From contig NZ_CP061313.1 in the NCBI RefSeq assembly GCF_018688235.1, forward strand, positions 727,130 through 791,129: 64,000 nt of DNA, given 5' to 3'. This DNA is from Polynucleobacter sp. AP-Nino-20-G2. GTDB taxonomy: Bacteria > Pseudomonadota > Gammaproteobacteria > Burkholderiales > Burkholderiaceae. This document shows, one piece after another, positions 52,041 through 63,414 of this stretch. The notes beneath the pieces are model-generated. The model was not told the origin of the DNA. It saw only the letters and a list, made by a program, of their open reading frames with translations, and searched no databases. The first letter of the stretch is position 1. The number at the start of each line of letters is the position of its first letter. The translations under genes and the position numbers were made by a program.

Positions 52041-53335
52041 CCAGCTTGCACGACAGACACATTAAGCCCTTAATTCTTGCTGGTTTAAATGGCGATAACT
52101 GGCGTTTAAAAGATTACGAGAGTCGCGGTGGATACCAGCAGCTACGTCGCATCATCAATGACAAGATTTCTCCAGACGCCATCATTGCCGAGTTAAAAGC
52201 TTCATCATTACGTGGTCGTGGTGGTGCGGGCTTCCCAACAGGATTGAAGTGGAGCTTTATGCCACGCCAATTCCCAGGCCAAAAGTATTTAGTTTGTAAT
52301 AGTGACGAAGGTGAGCCGGGTACATTTAAAGACCGCGACATCATGCGTTACAACCCGCATGCCTTGATTGAGGGCATGATCATTGGCGCCTACACTATGG
52401 GCATCACCACGGGCTATAACTATATTCACGGTGAAATTTGGGAAGTCTATTCCCGTTTTGAAGAGGCTCTTGAGGAGGCTCGTGCCGCTGGATATCTTGG
52501 TGACAAGATCATGGGAAGTGATTTCAACTTCCAGCTGCATGCTGCCCCGGGTTGGGGTGCGTATATCTGTGGTGAAGAAACCGCTTTATTGGAGTCGCTT
52601 GAGGGTAAGAAGGGTCAGCCTCGCTTTAAGCCGCCATTCCCAGCAAGCTTTGGTTTGTATGGCAAACCAACAACGATCAATAACACTGAAACATTTGCTG
52701 CTGTGCCATTCATCATGGCTATCGGTGGTCAGGCTTACTTGGATTTAGGCAAGCCGAACAATGGTGGAACGAAGATTTTCTCCATCTCTGGTGACGTGGT
52801 TCATCCAGGCAACTATGAGATCCCATTAGGCACACCATTTGCAGAATTATTAAAACTTGCTGGCGGTATGCGTGACGGCAAGGCATTAAAAGCTGTTATT
52901 CCTGGTGGATCTTCTTCGCCAGTTATTCCTGGTGCTGAGATGATGAATCTCACAATGGATTACGACAGTATTGCTAAAGCTGGATCCATGTTGGGTTCTG
53001 GCGCGGTGATCGTGATGAATGAAACCCGCTGCATGGTTCGTGCGCTGGAACGCTTGTCTTATTTCTATCACGAAGAGTCATGCGGTCAGTGCACCCCATG
53101 TCGTGAGGGTACCGGCTGGTTGTGGCGCATTGTTCATCGAATTGAGCATGGCCAAGGCCGTCCAGAAGATTTGGATTTATTGAATGATGTAGCAGCCAAT
53201 ATTCAAGGTCGTACGATTTGTGCCTTGGGCGATGCAGCTGCTATGCCGGTTCGTGGCATGTTGAAGCATTACATGGATGAATTTGCGTATCACGTAGAAC
53301 ATAAGCGCTGCTTAGATTCTGCGAAACCTTTATAA
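52037..53335 (+). CDS. nuoF: NADH-quinone oxidoreductase subunit F
   Basis: This 432-residue subunit binds NADH, FMN and a [4Fe-4S] cluster. [13 protein letters not shown] (about 60-72) is the NADH/FMN loop, [14 protein letters not shown] follows, and [15 protein letters not shown] holds three cluster cysteines. It is the electron entry point of complex I. It overlaps nuoE by 4 bp. Confidence 0.97.
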   Translation: MTSLHDRHIKPLILAGLNGDNWRLKDYESRGGYQQLRRIINDKISPDAIIAELKASSLRGRGGAGFPTGLKWSFMPRQFPGQKYLVCNSDEGEPGTFKDRDIMRYNPHALIEGMIIGAYTMGITTGYNYIHGEIWEVYSRFEEALEEARAAGYLGDKIMGSDFNFQLHAAPGWGAYICGEETALLESLEGKKGQPRFKPPFPASFGLYGKPTTINNTETFAAVPFIMAIGGQAYLDLGKPNNGGTKIFSISGDVVHPGNYEIPLGTPFAELLKLAGGMRDGKALKAVIPGGSSSPVIPGAEMMNLTMDYDSIAKAGSMLGSGAVIVMNETRCMVRALERLSYFYHEESCGQCTPCREGTGWLWRIVHRIEHGQGRPEDLDLLNDVAANIQGRTICALGDAAAMPVRGMLKHYMDEFAYHVEHKRCLDSAKPL

Positions 53336-53366
53336 GACATTGAGCACGGGACATCTTAAAGTGAGC

Positions 53367-55685
53367 ATGGTTGAAATCGAATTAGATGGTAAGGCAGTAG
53401 AAGTTCCGCAGGGTTCGATGGTGATGCACGCCGCGAACAAGCTCGGCACTTATATTCCACACTTTTGCTATCACAAGAAATTATCTATCGCCGCTAACTG
53501 CCGTATGTGTTTGGTGGAAGTAGAGAAAGCACCAAAACCATTGCCAGCTTGCGCAACACCAGTAACACAAGGCATGAAAGTGTTTACGCATTCCGCTAAG
53601 GCGGTAGATGCTCAGCGTTCTGTGATGGAGTTCCTCCTCATTAACCATCCTTTAGATTGCCCAATATGCGACCAGGGTGGTGAGTGCCAGTTACAAGATT
53701 TAGCGGTTGGTTACGGTAAATCAAACTCACGCTACGAAGAAGAGAAGCGTGTTGTATTTCATAAGAATGTAGGTCCACTCATCTCTATGCAAGAGATGTC
53801 ACGTTGCATTCACTGCACCCGTTGTGTACGTTTTGGCCAAGAAGTGGCTGGCGTAATGGAATTGGGTATGGTGAACCGTGGCGAGCATTCAGAAATTACC
53901 ACCTTTACTGGTCAGACTATTGATTCAGAGTTATCTGGAAACATGATTGATTTGTGCCCAGTAGGCGCATTGACGAGCAAGCCATTCCGCTACGCAGCGC
54001 GTACTTGGGAATTGGGACGCAAGCGTTCGGTTAGCCCGCACGATAGCTTGGGTGCAAATACGACGATCCAAACTAAAGCCAATAAAGTAATGCGTGTAGT
54101 GGCATTAGAAAATGAAGCCATTAACGAATGCTGGATTAGTGACCGTGATCGCTTTGCCTATGAGGGCTTGAATAGCGCCGATCGCATTACAACGCCAATG
54201 GTGAAGCAGGGTGGTCAGTGGCTGGAAACTGATTGGGAATCCGCTATGGATTACGTCGCTCGTTCACTCAAAACCATTTCATCTGAAAGCGGTCCAGAGG
54301 CAATCGGTGCTTTGGCACACCCAATCTCAAGCACTGAAGAATTGTATTTATTGCAAAAGATTGTTCGTGGTTTGGGTTCTCAGCAGGTTGAAACTCGTTT
54401 GCGTCAGACTGATATCAATGGTGCGGCTTCTGCACCATGGCTCGGTATGCCCATTGCTAAATTAAGCGAATTGGATTGTGCGCTGGTAATCGGCAGCTTC
54501 TTACGCAAAGATCAACCATTAGTTGCTTTGCGTCTGCGCGCTGCTAGTAAGCGTGGCTTACAAGTTTCACGTATTGATGCTGGCGGTGACGATTGGCTCA
54601 TTCCAACTGCCGCAAGCATTTCATCTGCTCCGAGTGCTTGGATTGGCGCGCTTGCAGAAGTGGCAAGTGCTGTTGCCAAGGCAAAATCTGGATCGTTGCC
54701 TGCAGGGGTTTCTGTATCAAGCATTTCTCCAGCAGCGCAAGCAATTGCCGATAGCTTGCTATCTGGCGCAACAACTGCAGTATTCATGGGTTCTGCGGCG
54801 CAGGCTCATCCGGCTGCATCTAGCTTGCATGCTTTAGCGCAATTTATTGCCGCTCAAACAGGCGCTACTTTAGGCTTCTTGCCAGTCGGTGGAAATGCTG
54901 TTGGTGCTAGTTTGGTAAATGCCAATGGCGCAGGTGTTGAGTCTGTTCTTTCTGGTGATCGTCGTGCCGTACTCTTGATGAATATCGAGCCAGATGCTGA
55001 TTTGCCGAACCCAGAGCAGGCTCGTGCCGCCTTGGCTAAGGCCAGTACAGTAATCGCATTGAGCGCTTACAAGAGTGCCGACTTGTTGGAAGTGGCTGAT
55101 GTTATTTTGCCGATCGCTACTTATACAGAAACTGTTTCTAGCTTTGTGAATGCCGAAGGTCGCACTCAAACTATTCAGCCTGCAGTCAAGCTGTTGGGCG
55201 ATTGCCGTCCAGCATGGAAAGTGTTGCGAGTGTTAGGCGGCCTCTTAAATCTAAACGGCTTCTTATTCAATATGCCTGAAGAGGTCTTGGGTGAGGCGTT
55301 GCCAGAAGACTATTGCAAGCGTCTAAATAATCAAGGTACAGCCACTGTCGCAGCCTCTGCGATAACGACTGGAACAGCTGGCCTAGAGCGTCTATCTGAT
55401 GTCACCATCTATGGTGGAGATCAAATCGTGCGTCGCTCGTCTGCGTTGCAATTAACGCGTGATGCAAAGCGTGGTAATCAAGTTGGCCTTGGCCAAAAAC
55501 TCTTTACTGAGTTGGGATTGAAAGAGGGTGATGCCGTTCGAGTGACCCAGAGTGGCCAGTCGCTAGATTTACCAGCAACATTGGAAGCGAATTTAGCTAA
55601 TGGTGCCGTCAGAATTTCTGCGGGCACTGCAGCTAGCGCTAAATTGGGATCCATGTTCGGTCCTGTAACTGTTAGCAAGGCATAA
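53367..55685 (+). CDS. nuoG: NADH-quinone oxidoreductase subunit G
   Basis: This subunit of about 772 residues has an N-terminal ferredoxin-like [2Fe-2S] domain ([20 protein letters not shown]), then [14 protein letters not shown] and [13 protein letters not shown] cluster motifs and a molybdopterin-type domain without visible Mo ligands. ATG 53367 (MVEIELDG) is the family start. The frame opens earlier at TTG 53340 directly after nuoF, and GTG 53361 is also possible. Its C-terminal third is Ala/Ser-rich. Confidence 0.94.
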   Translation: MVEIELDGKAVEVPQGSMVMHAANKLGTYIPHFCYHKKLSIAANCRMCLVEVEKAPKPLPACATPVTQGMKVFTHSAKAVDAQRSVMEFLLINHPLDCPICDQGGECQLQDLAVGYGKSNSRYEEEKRVVFHKNVGPLISMQEMSRCIHCTRCVRFGQEVAGVMELGMVNRGEHSEITTFTGQTIDSELSGNMIDLCPVGALTSKPFRYAARTWELGRKRSVSPHDSLGANTTIQTKANKVMRVVALENEAINECWISDRDRFAYEGLNSADRITTPMVKQGGQWLETDWESAMDYVARSLKTISSESGPEAIGALAHPISSTEELYLLQKIVRGLGSQQVETRLRQTDINGAASAPWLGMPIAKLSELDCALVIGSFLRKDQPLVALRLRAASKRGLQVSRIDAGGDDWLIPTAASISSAPSAWIGALAEVASAVAKAKSGSLPAGVSVSSISPAAQAIADSLLSGATTAVFMGSAAQAHPAASSLHALAQFIAAQTGATLGFLPVGGNAVGASLVNANGAGVESVLSGDRRAVLLMNIEPDADLPNPEQARAALAKASTVIALSAYKSADLLEVADVILPIATYTETVSSFVNAEGRTQTIQPAVKLLGDCRPAWKVLRVLGGLLNLNGFLFNMPEEVLGEALPEDYCKRLNNQGTATVAASAITTGTAGLERLSDVTIYGGDQIVRRSSALQLTRDAKRGNQVGLGQKLFTELGLKEGDAVRVTQSGQSLDLPATLEANLANGAVRISAGTAASAKLGSMFGPVTVSKA

Positions 55686-55693
55686 GGGACGAG

Positions 55694-56767
55694 ATGGATA
55701 ATTTCTTGAACCTCATTACTACCCAGGGTGAGGCCATCTTTGGCTCTCTCTGGCCAGGAGTATGGGCATTGGTTCGCATCGTCATCATCGTATTGCCGAT
55801 GTTTGGCGCCGTTGCTTATCTCACCCTCTGGGAAAGAAAATTAATTGGCTGGATGCATATTCGGCTTGGTCCAAATCGCGTTGGCCCATTGGGCTTGCTA
55901 CAGCCAATTGCTGATGCCTTGAAGTTGTTGATGAAGGAGATTATTTCTCCAACACAAGCAAGCAAAGTGCTTTACGTTATCGCTCCGGTAATGGTGATCA
56001 TGCCAGCTTTCGCTGCCTGGGCTGTAATTCCCTTCCAGGCCAAAATGGTATTGGCCGATGTCAATGCAGGCTTGCTATATGTGATGGCTATTTCATCTAT
56101 CGGTGTTTATGGCGTGATCTTGGCAGGTTGGTCTTCTAACTCTAAGTACCCATTCCTTGGTGCTATGCGCGCTTCAGCGCAAATGATTTCTTATGAAATT
56201 GCGATGGGCTTTGCATTGGTAACCGTGTTACTGACATCAGGCTCTTTGAACCTCAGTACCATCGTTGCCTCGCAAGAGCAGGGTTACTTTGCTAGCATCG
56301 GCTTGAACTTCCTGTCCTGGAACTGGTTGCCATTGCTCCCAATGTTCTTGATCTACTTCATCTCTGGCGTTGCTGAAACCAACCGTCACCCATTTGACGT
56401 GGTTGAAGGTGAGTCCGAGATTGTTGCTGGTCATATGGTTGAGTACTCCGGTATGGCGTTTGCGATGTTCTTCTTGGCTGAATATGCCAATATGATCTTG
56501 ATCGCTGCATTAGCTTCAACCATGTTCTTAGGTGGTTGGTTGCCGATTGTTGACTTGCCAATCTTGCGCGATATCCCAGGCTTCTTCTGGTTGTTCGCTA
56601 AAACATTCTTCCTCTTGTCTTGCGTCATTTGGTTGCGTGCCACATTGCCACGCTATCGCTATGACCAGATCATGCGTTTGGGCTGGAAGATTTTTATTCC
56701 CATCTCTGTATTTTGGGTGGTTGTCGTTGGCGCGTGGGTGGTATCCCCATGGAATATTTGGAAATAA
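55694..56767 (+). CDS. nuoH: NADH-quinone oxidoreductase subunit H
   Basis: This 357-residue membrane subunit has about eight or nine helices and forms the quinone channel at the arm junction. Characteristic segments are [24 protein letters not shown]-type IISPTQASK, and [20 protein letters not shown]. It lies 8 bp after nuoG. Confidence 0.97.
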   Translation: MDNFLNLITTQGEAIFGSLWPGVWALVRIVIIVLPMFGAVAYLTLWERKLIGWMHIRLGPNRVGPLGLLQPIADALKLLMKEIISPTQASKVLYVIAPVMVIMPAFAAWAVIPFQAKMVLADVNAGLLYVMAISSIGVYGVILAGWSSNSKYPFLGAMRASAQMISYEIAMGFALVTVLLTSGSLNLSTIVASQEQGYFASIGLNFLSWNWLPLLPMFLIYFISGVAETNRHPFDVVEGESEIVAGHMVEYSGMAFAMFFLAEYANMILIAALASTMFLGGWLPIVDLPILRDIPGFFWLFAKTFFLLSCVIWLRATLPRYRYDQIMRLGWKIFIPISVFWVVVVGAWVVSPWNIWK

Positions 56768-56778
56768 GTTGATCAATC

Positions 56779-57270
56779 ATGTTTAAGAAAATTTCCCAAT
56801 TCCTCGATAGCTTAATGCTCAAAGATATTTTGACTGGCATGTCCATCACCGGTCGTTATCTCTTCAAGCCAAAAATTACCGTTCAATATCCAGAAGAGAA
56901 GACTCCTCTGTCTCCGCGTTTCCGTGGTTTACACGCACTCCGTCGCTACGAGAACGGGGAAGAGCGTTGTATTGGTTGTAAGTTGTGCGAGGCAGTGTGC
57001 CCGGCATATGCCATCACAATTGAAACCGCTGAGCGTGATGACGGCACACGCCGTACAAGTCGTTATGACATTGATTTAACTAAATGCATTTTCTGTGGTT
57101 TCTGCGAAGAGGCTTGCCCGGTAGACGCGATTGTTGAAACCAATATTTTTGAGTATTTCGGCGATAAGCGCGGTGATTTGTATTTCACTAAAGAAATGCT
57201 TTTGGCAGTCGGTGATAAGTATGAAAAAGATATTGCCGCTAACCGCGCAGCTGATGCGCCTTACCGTTAA
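56779..57270 (+). CDS. nuoI: NADH-quinone oxidoreductase subunit I
   Basis: This 163-residue 8Fe ferredoxin-like subunit has cluster motifs [12 protein letters not shown] and [12 protein letters not shown], holding N6a and N6b. It links the NADH arm to NuoB. It lies 11 bp after nuoH and 21 bp before nuoJ. Confidence 0.97.
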   Translation: MFKKISQFLDSLMLKDILTGMSITGRYLFKPKITVQYPEEKTPLSPRFRGLHALRRYENGEERCIGCKLCEAVCPAYAITIETAERDDGTRRTSRYDIDLTKCIFCGFCEEACPVDAIVETNIFEYFGDKRGDLYFTKEMLLAVGDKYEKDIAANRAADAPYR

Positions 57271-57291
57271 TCGAATAGAGCAAAACGACAT

Positions 57292-57939
57292 ATGACATTC
57301 GATACTTCTACATTATTTGCCGCATTCTTTTATGCCTTTGCAGGCCTATTAGTGATTTCCGGTTTGCGTGTGATTACCGCGCGCAACCCAGTCCATGCCG
57401 CTTTGTTCTTGGTTTTGGCTTTCTTCTGCGCCTCTGGTCTGTGGATGCTTCTGAAGGCTGAGTTCTTAAGTTTGGCCTTGATTCTGGTTTATGTTGGCGC
57501 CGTTATGGTGCTCTTCTTGTTCGTAGTGATGATGCTGGATTTGGATTTAGAGCATCTTCGTCGCGACTTTAAGAAATTTCTGCCGGTGGCATTCCTCATG
57601 GGTGCCGTGATTGTTTTGGAGTTGTCCATCGTATTGATTCGTAGCTTTATTGGCACAAGTTCACCAGTTCAGCCAATGCCAGAAGAGATGATGGCAAACA
57701 ATACCCAAGCTTTGGGCATGTTGATCTTTGTTGATTATGTTTACGCCTTTGAGGTTGCTGGCGTCATTTTGTTGGTGGCGATTATTGCTGCCGTAGCCTT
57801 GACTTTGCGTAACCGTAAGGATTCCAAGTCTCAGAATATTCATGAGCAAGTGAATGTCAATGCAGCGGATCGTATGCGCATCGTGAAGATGGGTTCAGAT
57901 ATGGCCGCAAAGCAAGATGCTCGCGGAGAGAAGAAATGA
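57292..57939 (+). CDS. nuoJ: NADH-quinone oxidoreductase subunit J
   Basis: This 215-residue subunit has five membrane helices; helix 3 contains the flexible segment [20 protein letters not shown] typical of NuoJ, implicated in coupling. The polar C-terminal tail of about 40 residues is charged. It overlaps nuoK by 4 bp. Confidence 0.95.
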   Translation: MTFDTSTLFAAFFYAFAGLLVISGLRVITARNPVHAALFLVLAFFCASGLWMLLKAEFLSLALILVYVGAVMVLFLFVVMMLDLDLEHLRRDFKKFLPVAFLMGAVIVLELSIVLIRSFIGTSSPVQPMPEEMMANNTQALGMLIFVDYVYAFEVAGVILLVAIIAAVALTLRNRKDSKSQNIHEQVNVNAADRMRIVKMGSDMAAKQDARGEKK

Positions 57940-58244
57940 CTATTACTCTGGCTCACTATTTAGTGCTTGGCGCAATTTTGTTTGCGACCAGCGTGATTGG
58001 TATTTTCCTAAACCGTAAGAATGTCATCGTGCTATTGATGGCCATTGAATTAATGCTTCTCTCGGTGAACATGAACTTTGTAGCCTTCTCCCACTATCTG
58101 GGTGATATGGCTGGTCAAGTATTCGTATTCTTTATTTTGACTGTGGCTGCTGCTGAGGCAGCAATCGGCTTGGCAATCTTGGTAGTGCTCTTCCGTAAGG
58201 TCGACACCATCAATGCCGAAGATCTTGACCACCTAAAAGGCTAG
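57936..58244 (+). CDS. nuoK: NADH-quinone oxidoreductase subunit K
   Basis: This 102-residue subunit has three helices with the conserved glutamates in [15 protein letters not shown] (helix 2) and [16 protein letters not shown] (helix 3), which form part of the proton-coupling axis. Its length is the family standard. It lies 2 bp before nuoL. Confidence 0.96.
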   Translation: MTITLAHYLVLGAILFATSVIGIFLNRKNVIVLLMAIELMLLSVNMNFVAFSHYLGDMAGQVFVFFILTVAAAEAAIGLAILVVLFRKVDTINAEDLDHLKG

Positions 58245-58246
58245 TC

Positions 58247-60304
58247 ATGCAATTGACCTTATCTCTTCCTGTTCTCTGCGCTATTCCGCTGGCGCCTTTA
58301 TTTGGTTCTGCGATTGCTGGCTTCTTTGGTACCAAATTAGGCGGTAAGCGGATTGGGAATGGCGCTTGCCAGTTTGTCACCATTCTTGGTGTGATGATTG
58401 CCTTTGTATTGTCTTGCTTTGTATTAGTGCAGGTCATGGACGGTTTCTATTTCAACGGCACTGTATACCGCTGGATGCAATTGGGCGAACTCAATCTAGA
58501 TATTGGTTTCTTGATTGATCCACTCACTGCCACCATGATGTGTGTAGTGACTTTTGTTTCATTAATGGTTCACATCTACACCATTGGCTATATGCAAGGT
58601 GAAGAAGGCTATAACCGTTTCTTCTCTTATATCTCGCTCTTTACTTTTGCCATGTTGATGTTGGTCATGAGCAATAACCTCTTGCAGCTCTTCTTTGGCT
58701 GGGAGGCGGTAGGCGTTGTTTCATATCTATTGATTGGTTTCTATTTCGAGCGTCAATCCGCAGTTTTTGCCAATATGAAGGCTTTCTTGGTAAACCGTGT
58801 GGGCGACTTCGGCTTTATCTTAGGTATTGGCCTATTGTTGGCTAGCACTGGTTCGATGAACTATGACGTGATCTTTGCTCAGAACAATGCCTTAGCAGCA
58901 CAAACATTGCCTGGTACTAGTTGGAACCTGGTAACGGTTGCTTGTATTTGCCTATTCATTGGTGCGATGGGTAAATCTGCGCAATTCCCATTGCATGTCT
59001 GGTTGCCAGACTCAATGGAAGGTCCAACGCCAATTTCCGCATTGATTCATGCGGCAACAATGGTTACAGCAGGTATTTTTATGGTGTCACGCATGTCACC
59101 ATTGTTTGAGTTGTCTGATGCTGCTTTGAGCTTCATTTTGGTGATCGGCTCTATTACCGCGCTCTTTATGGGCTTCTTGGGAATTGTCCAAAACGATATC
59201 AAGCGGGTAGTGGCATATTCCACTTTGTCTCAATTGGGTTATATGACTGTAGCACTGGGTGTTTCTGCTTACCCAGTAGCGATCTTCCATTTGATGACAC
59301 ATGCATTCTTTAAGGCACTCTTGTTCCTTGCTGCCGGTAGTGTGATCTTAGGTATGCATCACGAACAAGATATGCGCAAGATGGGTGGCCTTTGGAAGTA
59401 CATGCCAATTACTTGTCTGATGATGTTATTGGGTAACCTGGCTTTGATTGGTACACCTTTCTTCTCCGGCTTCTACTCCAAAGATTCCATTATTGAGGCG
59501 GTAGCGGCCAGCCATATTCCCGGCTCTGGCTTTGCGTATTTCGCTGTAATGGCTAGCGTATTTGTTACGGCTTTATATTCATTCCGCCTGTACTTCTATG
59601 TATTCCACGGCAAAGCACGTTGGGGCCATGCAGATTCGCACGCCCATGATCATCATGAGCATGCAGAGCAGGGTGATGACCACGCTCACCATGGTTTGGC
59701 TCCAGGCGAAAAGCCACATGAGTCCCCGTTTGTTGTAACTTTGCCATTGATTTTGTTGGCGATCCCATCAGTGATCATTGGCTTTTACACAATCACCCCA
59801 TTGCTGTTCGCCACCTATTTCGGTGATTCAATTTTTGTAGATATCGGCAAGCACCCGGCGATGAAAGCGCTTGCAGAAGAGTTCCACGGTCCTGTGGCTA
59901 TGGCTATTCACGCTTTCACTTCGCCAGTATTGCTGTTGGTGGTGTTGGGTGTTCTGGCCGCGGCAATTGGTTACCTTTGGGCTCCAAAATTGCCGGGCAA
60001 GTTTGCAGAGGCGCTGGCGCCACTCAAGAAACTTTTGGATAACAAATACTATCTCGACGACTTGAATCAAGCTGTATTTGCTAAAGGTTTGCTGTGGATT
60101 GGCGGTGTCTTGTGGCATCGTGGCGATCAACAGGCAATCGACGGCTTTATTGTTAACGGCAGCGCGCATGCAGTAGGGCGCTTTTCTGCCGTGATTCGCC
60201 ATTTGCAATCCGGCTATCTCTATCACTACGCCTTCGCAATGATTGCGGGCCTCGCGATATTGTTAGCTTGGGTTTTGTACGCTTACCTGCCTTTTGTTCG
60301 CTAG
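58247..60304 (+). CDS. nuoL: NADH-quinone oxidoreductase subunit L
   Basis: This 685-residue antiporter-like subunit has about 16 helices plus a long lateral helix region near the C-terminus. Proton-path residues lie in GWEAVGVVSYLLIGF, AMGKSAQFPLHVWLPDSMEG and ALIHAATMVTAG. A histidine-rich insertion (about residues 460-485, bases 59620-59700) sits in a loop between helices; it contains about ten histidines in 25 residues. This loop is not part of the conserved core. Length is longer than E. coli NuoL (613) because of this and other loops. Confidence 0.96.
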   Translation: MQLTLSLPVLCAIPLAPLFGSAIAGFFGTKLGGKRIGNGACQFVTILGVMIAFVLSCFVLVQVMDGFYFNGTVYRWMQLGELNLDIGFLIDPLTATMMCVVTFVSLMVHIYTIGYMQGEEGYNRFFSYISLFTFAMLMLVMSNNLLQLFFGWEAVGVVSYLLIGFYFERQSAVFANMKAFLVNRVGDFGFILGIGLLLASTGSMNYDVIFAQNNALAAQTLPGTSWNLVTVACICLFIGAMGKSAQFPLHVWLPDSMEGPTPISALIHAATMVTAGIFMVSRMSPLFELSDAALSFILVIGSITALFMGFLGIVQNDIKRVVAYSTLSQLGYMTVALGVSAYPVAIFHLMTHAFFKALLFLAAGSVILGMHHEQDMRKMGGLWKYMPITCLMMLLGNLALIGTPFFSGFYSKDSIIEAVAASHIPGSGFAYFAVMASVFVTALYSFRLYFYVFHGKARWGHADSHAHDHHEHAEQGDDHAHHGLAPGEKPHESPFVVTLPLILLAIPSVIIGFYTITPLLFATYFGDSIFVDIGKHPAMKALAEEFHGPVAMAIHAFTSPVLLLVVLGVLAAAIGYLWAPKLPGKFAEALAPLKKLLDNKYYLDDLNQAVFAKGLLWIGGVLWHRGDQQAIDGFIVNGSAHAVGRFSAVIRHLQSGYLYHYAFAMIAGLAILLAWVLYAYLPFVR

Positions 60305-60328
60305 GCCTTTGTTACTTAAGTAGCCATC

Positions 60329-61795
60329 ATGATTCTTTCTTACGCTATCTGGATTCCGATTTTCTTCGGCATCATCATTCTGTTCTACGGTTCAGAGAAG
60401 CCCTCAGCCGGAGTTCGCTGGTTGGCACTCTTTGGCGCGGTGCTGGGCTTTATCGCCACTCTGCCATTGGTGATCCAATTTGATATTGCCAATCCTGGAA
60501 TGCAGTTCGTAGAGAAGATTAGCTGGATTCCTCGTTATGACATTAACTACCATTTAGGTATTGATGGCATCTCAGTATGGTTCATCGTATTGACAGCATT
60601 TATCAATATTTTTGTGGTGATTGCAGCATGGGAAGTGATTGATAAGAAGGTTTCTCAATACATGGCTTCTTTCTTAATCCTTTCCGGATTAATGATTGGT
60701 GTCTTTGCCGCCTTAGATGCATTGTTGTTCTATGTATTCTTCGAGGCAACCTTGATTCCGATGTACATCATCATTGGTGTATGGGGAGGTCATAACCGTA
60801 TCTATGCCGCCTTTAAGTTCTTTTTGTACACCTTGCTTGGCTCCTTGTTGACTTTGGTTGCCATGCTTTATCTCTACAACGTTACCAATACCTTTGATAT
60901 CTTGGCTTGGCAAAATGCTCGCCTCGATATTCTTGAGCAAATCCTCCTATTCTTTGCCTTCTTTATGGCCTTTGCCGTTAAGGTGCCAATGTGGCCATTG
61001 CATACATGGTTGCCAGACGTGCACGTTGAAGCACCAACAGGTGGCTCTGTAGTCTTGGCTGCGATTATGTTGAAGCTCGGTGCCTATGGCTTCTTACGCT
61101 TCTCATTACCTATTGCACCTGACGCAAGTCAGTACTTGGGTCCATTTGTGATTTTCCTATCCTTGGTTGCCGTGATCTATGTTGGTGCTGTGGCGCTCGT
61201 TCAAAAAGACATGAAGAAACTGGTAGCGTATTCATCAGTGGCTCACATGGGTTTTGTGACTTTAGGTTTCTTCCTCTTTAGCCCATTGGGCATTGAGGGT
61301 GGTATCGTGCAAATGATTTCACATGGCTTTGTTGCTGGTGCAATGTTCCTTTCTATCGGCGTGTTGTACGACCGTATGCACACCCGTCAAATTGCTGATT
61401 ACGGAGGCGTTGTGCATCGTATGCCTGCGTTTACTGCCTTTGCGGTATTGATGGCGATGGCGAACTGTGGTCTACCAGCAACCTCTGGTTTCGTGGGTGA
61501 GTTCATGGTGATTTTGGCTGCAGTTGATTACGACTTTGTGATCGGTATTTTGGCGGCTACAGCATTGATTCTCGGCGCGGCTTATTCCTTGTGGATGGTC
61601 AAGCGTGTGTTCTTTGGCGCAATTACCAACGAGCATGTTGAAGAGTTGAAAGACCTCAATGCGCGCGAGTATTTCATGATGGCGGTGCTGTCTATCTGTG
61701 TCATCGGTATGGGTGTTTATCCAAAACCTTTTACCGACATTATTCATCCAGCCGTGATTAATCTGTTGCAGCATGTTGCTGTCAGCAAACTCTGA
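60329..61795 (+). CDS. nuoM: NADH-quinone oxidoreductase subunit M
   Basis: This 488-residue antiporter-like subunit has about 14 helices with the key glutamate in FEATLIPMYIIIGVWGG and the lysine in FAVKVPMWPLHTWLPD. It pumps protons. It lies 24 bp after nuoL and 10 bp before nuoN. Confidence 0.97.
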   Translation: MILSYAIWIPIFFGIIILFYGSEKPSAGVRWLALFGAVLGFIATLPLVIQFDIANPGMQFVEKISWIPRYDINYHLGIDGISVWFIVLTAFINIFVVIAAWEVIDKKVSQYMASFLILSGLMIGVFAALDALLFYVFFEATLIPMYIIIGVWGGHNRIYAAFKFFLYTLLGSLLTLVAMLYLYNVTNTFDILAWQNARLDILEQILLFFAFFMAFAVKVPMWPLHTWLPDVHVEAPTGGSVVLAAIMLKLGAYGFLRFSLPIAPDASQYLGPFVIFLSLVAVIYVGAVALVQKDMKKLVAYSSVAHMGFVTLGFFLFSPLGIEGGIVQMISHGFVAGAMFLSIGVLYDRMHTRQIADYGGVVHRMPAFTAFAVLMAMANCGLPATSGFVGEFMVILAAVDYDFVIGILAATALILGAAYSLWMVKRVFFGAITNEHVEELKDLNAREYFMMAVLSICVIGMGVYPKPFTDIIHPAVINLLQHVAVSKL

Positions 61796-61805
61796 GTAAA
61801 AGCTA

Positions 61806-63311
61806 ATGCAAGCATTCGACCTATACGCCATCCTGCCGGAACTCGTTTTACTCCTAGCCACCTGTTTGCTATTGGTGGCTAGCGTTTATGTGCCTGAGCG
61901 TCAGCCAGCAACTCCGGGAGCAGAGCAGGATATATTCCATACACCGCGCGGTGTTGGCTTTGTTTACTTCTTCTCTATCATCCTCTTGGTTTATTTGATC
62001 CTTGCATTTGTCGGTCGCATGGGTGATGTATCGCTAGTTGCGATGAATGGTTTGTTTCAATCAGACCCGCTCTCAAATCTGTTGAAGGCCTGCTCATGCG
62101 GCGCGGTATTGGTGAGCCTGGTGTATTCCAAGCAATACCTCACCGATCGCGCGATGTTCCGCCCAGATTTTATTGTGCTGGCTTTATTGGCCCTCTTGGG
62201 TCAATGCGTACTCATCTCCGGCGCCAATCTTCTGACGCTCTACCTCGGTCTTGAACTAATGGCATTGCCAACCTATGCTTTAGTAGCGATGCGTCACAAC
62301 AGCGAGAAGAGCGTTGAGGCTGGTATTAAGTACTTCATTCTGGGCGCCTTGGCATCTGGTTTCTTGCTCTACGGCATGTCGATGTTGTATGGCGTAACCG
62401 GCTCTCTCGATTTAATCGAAATCTTTAGAACGGTTGCCGATCCACGTGTCAATCATTTGGTGATGGCATTTGGCTTGGTGTTTATTGTCTCTGGCCTTGC
62501 ATTTAAATTGGGCGTCGTGCCATTTCATATGTGGGTGCCCGATGTATATCAAGGTGCGCCAACTGCTGTGACTTTAATGATTGCGGCGGCGCCGAAATTG
62601 GCGGCGTTTGCTTTGCTATTCCGCTTGCTAGTCAATACCTTGTTGCCACTGTTGGGTGACTGGCAACCCATGTTGGTGTTGCTGGCCCTATTGTCTTTGG
62701 TAGTGGGTAACGTTACGGCGATTGCTCAAACGAATATCAAACGTATGTTGGCGTATTCCGCGATTGCGCAGATGGGTTTTGTATTGCTGGGTATGTTGTC
62801 GGTGTTTGATGACCATGCATTTAGCGCATCCATGTTTTACGCCGTGACTTATGTTTTAACTACCCTGGGTAGTTTCGGCCTCTTGATGATGCTATCCCGT
62901 AAAGGTCACGATTGTGAGACCTTGGATGACCTCAAAGGGCTTAATAAACGCCACCCATGGTTCGCATTTATTGGTTTGGTGATGATGTTCTCTTTGGCAG
63001 GTATTCCACCAACGGTCGGTTTTGCCGCTAAGTTGGGTGTATTAGAGGCTTTGGTTGATGCAGAGCACACCTTCTTGGCTGTGATTGCCGTGATCGCTTC
63101 TTTGATCGGTGCTTTCTACTACCTCAGAGTGGTTAAGGTAATGTACTTTGATGAGCCAAAAGAGGAGCATGCATCCGAGGTTTCTGGATCTGGATTTGCC
63201 CGCGGACTCCTGAGTCTGAATGCGGTATTGGTTCTTGCCTTGGGGACTTTCCCGGCAGGTTTGATGGCGATCTGCCTTGACGCGATGCGTAGGACTCTTT
63301 TGGGTTCTTAA
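61806..63311 (+). CDS. nuoN: NADH-quinone oxidoreductase subunit N
   Basis: This 501-residue antiporter-like subunit has about 14 helices with [15 protein letters not shown] (glutamate) and [20 protein letters not shown] (lysine, histidine). It completes complex I; all 14 genes nuoA to nuoN are present in order with short gaps or overlaps. A terminator follows. Confidence 0.97.
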   Translation: MQAFDLYAILPELVLLLATCLLLVASVYVPERQPATPGAEQDIFHTPRGVGFVYFFSIILLVYLILAFVGRMGDVSLVAMNGLFQSDPLSNLLKACSCGAVLVSLVYSKQYLTDRAMFRPDFIVLALLALLGQCVLISGANLLTLYLGLELMALPTYALVAMRHNSEKSVEAGIKYFILGALASGFLLYGMSMLYGVTGSLDLIEIFRTVADPRVNHLVMAFGLVFIVSGLAFKLGVVPFHMWVPDVYQGAPTAVTLMIAAAPKLAAFALLFRLLVNTLLPLLGDWQPMLVLLALLSLVVGNVTAIAQTNIKRMLAYSAIAQMGFVLLGMLSVFDDHAFSASMFYAVTYVLTTLGSFGLLMMLSRKGHDCETLDDLKGLNKRHPWFAFIGLVMMFSLAGIPPTVGFAAKLGVLEALVDAEHTFLAVIAVIASLIGAFYYLRVVKVMYFDEPKEEHASEVSGSGFARGLLSLNAVLVLALGTFPAGLMAICLDAMRRTLLGS

Positions 63312-63334
63312 GCATCACCACTACAGCATCAAAT

Positions 63335-63364
63335 AAAGGCTCCAAAAAGGGGCCTTTGTCTTTT
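63335..63364 (+). terminator. Terminator of the nuo operon
   Basis: AAAGGCTCC (63335-63343) and GGGGCCTTT (63349-63357) form a stem with one mismatch and an AAAAA loop, followed by GTCTTTT. It separates the 14.5-kb nuo operon from the NUDIX gene. Confidence 0.8.
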
Positions 63365-63414
63365 ATGTCACAAAGGTTTTGTAAGATGCCCATTCCTTAT
63401 TAGAAAGCTGACTT

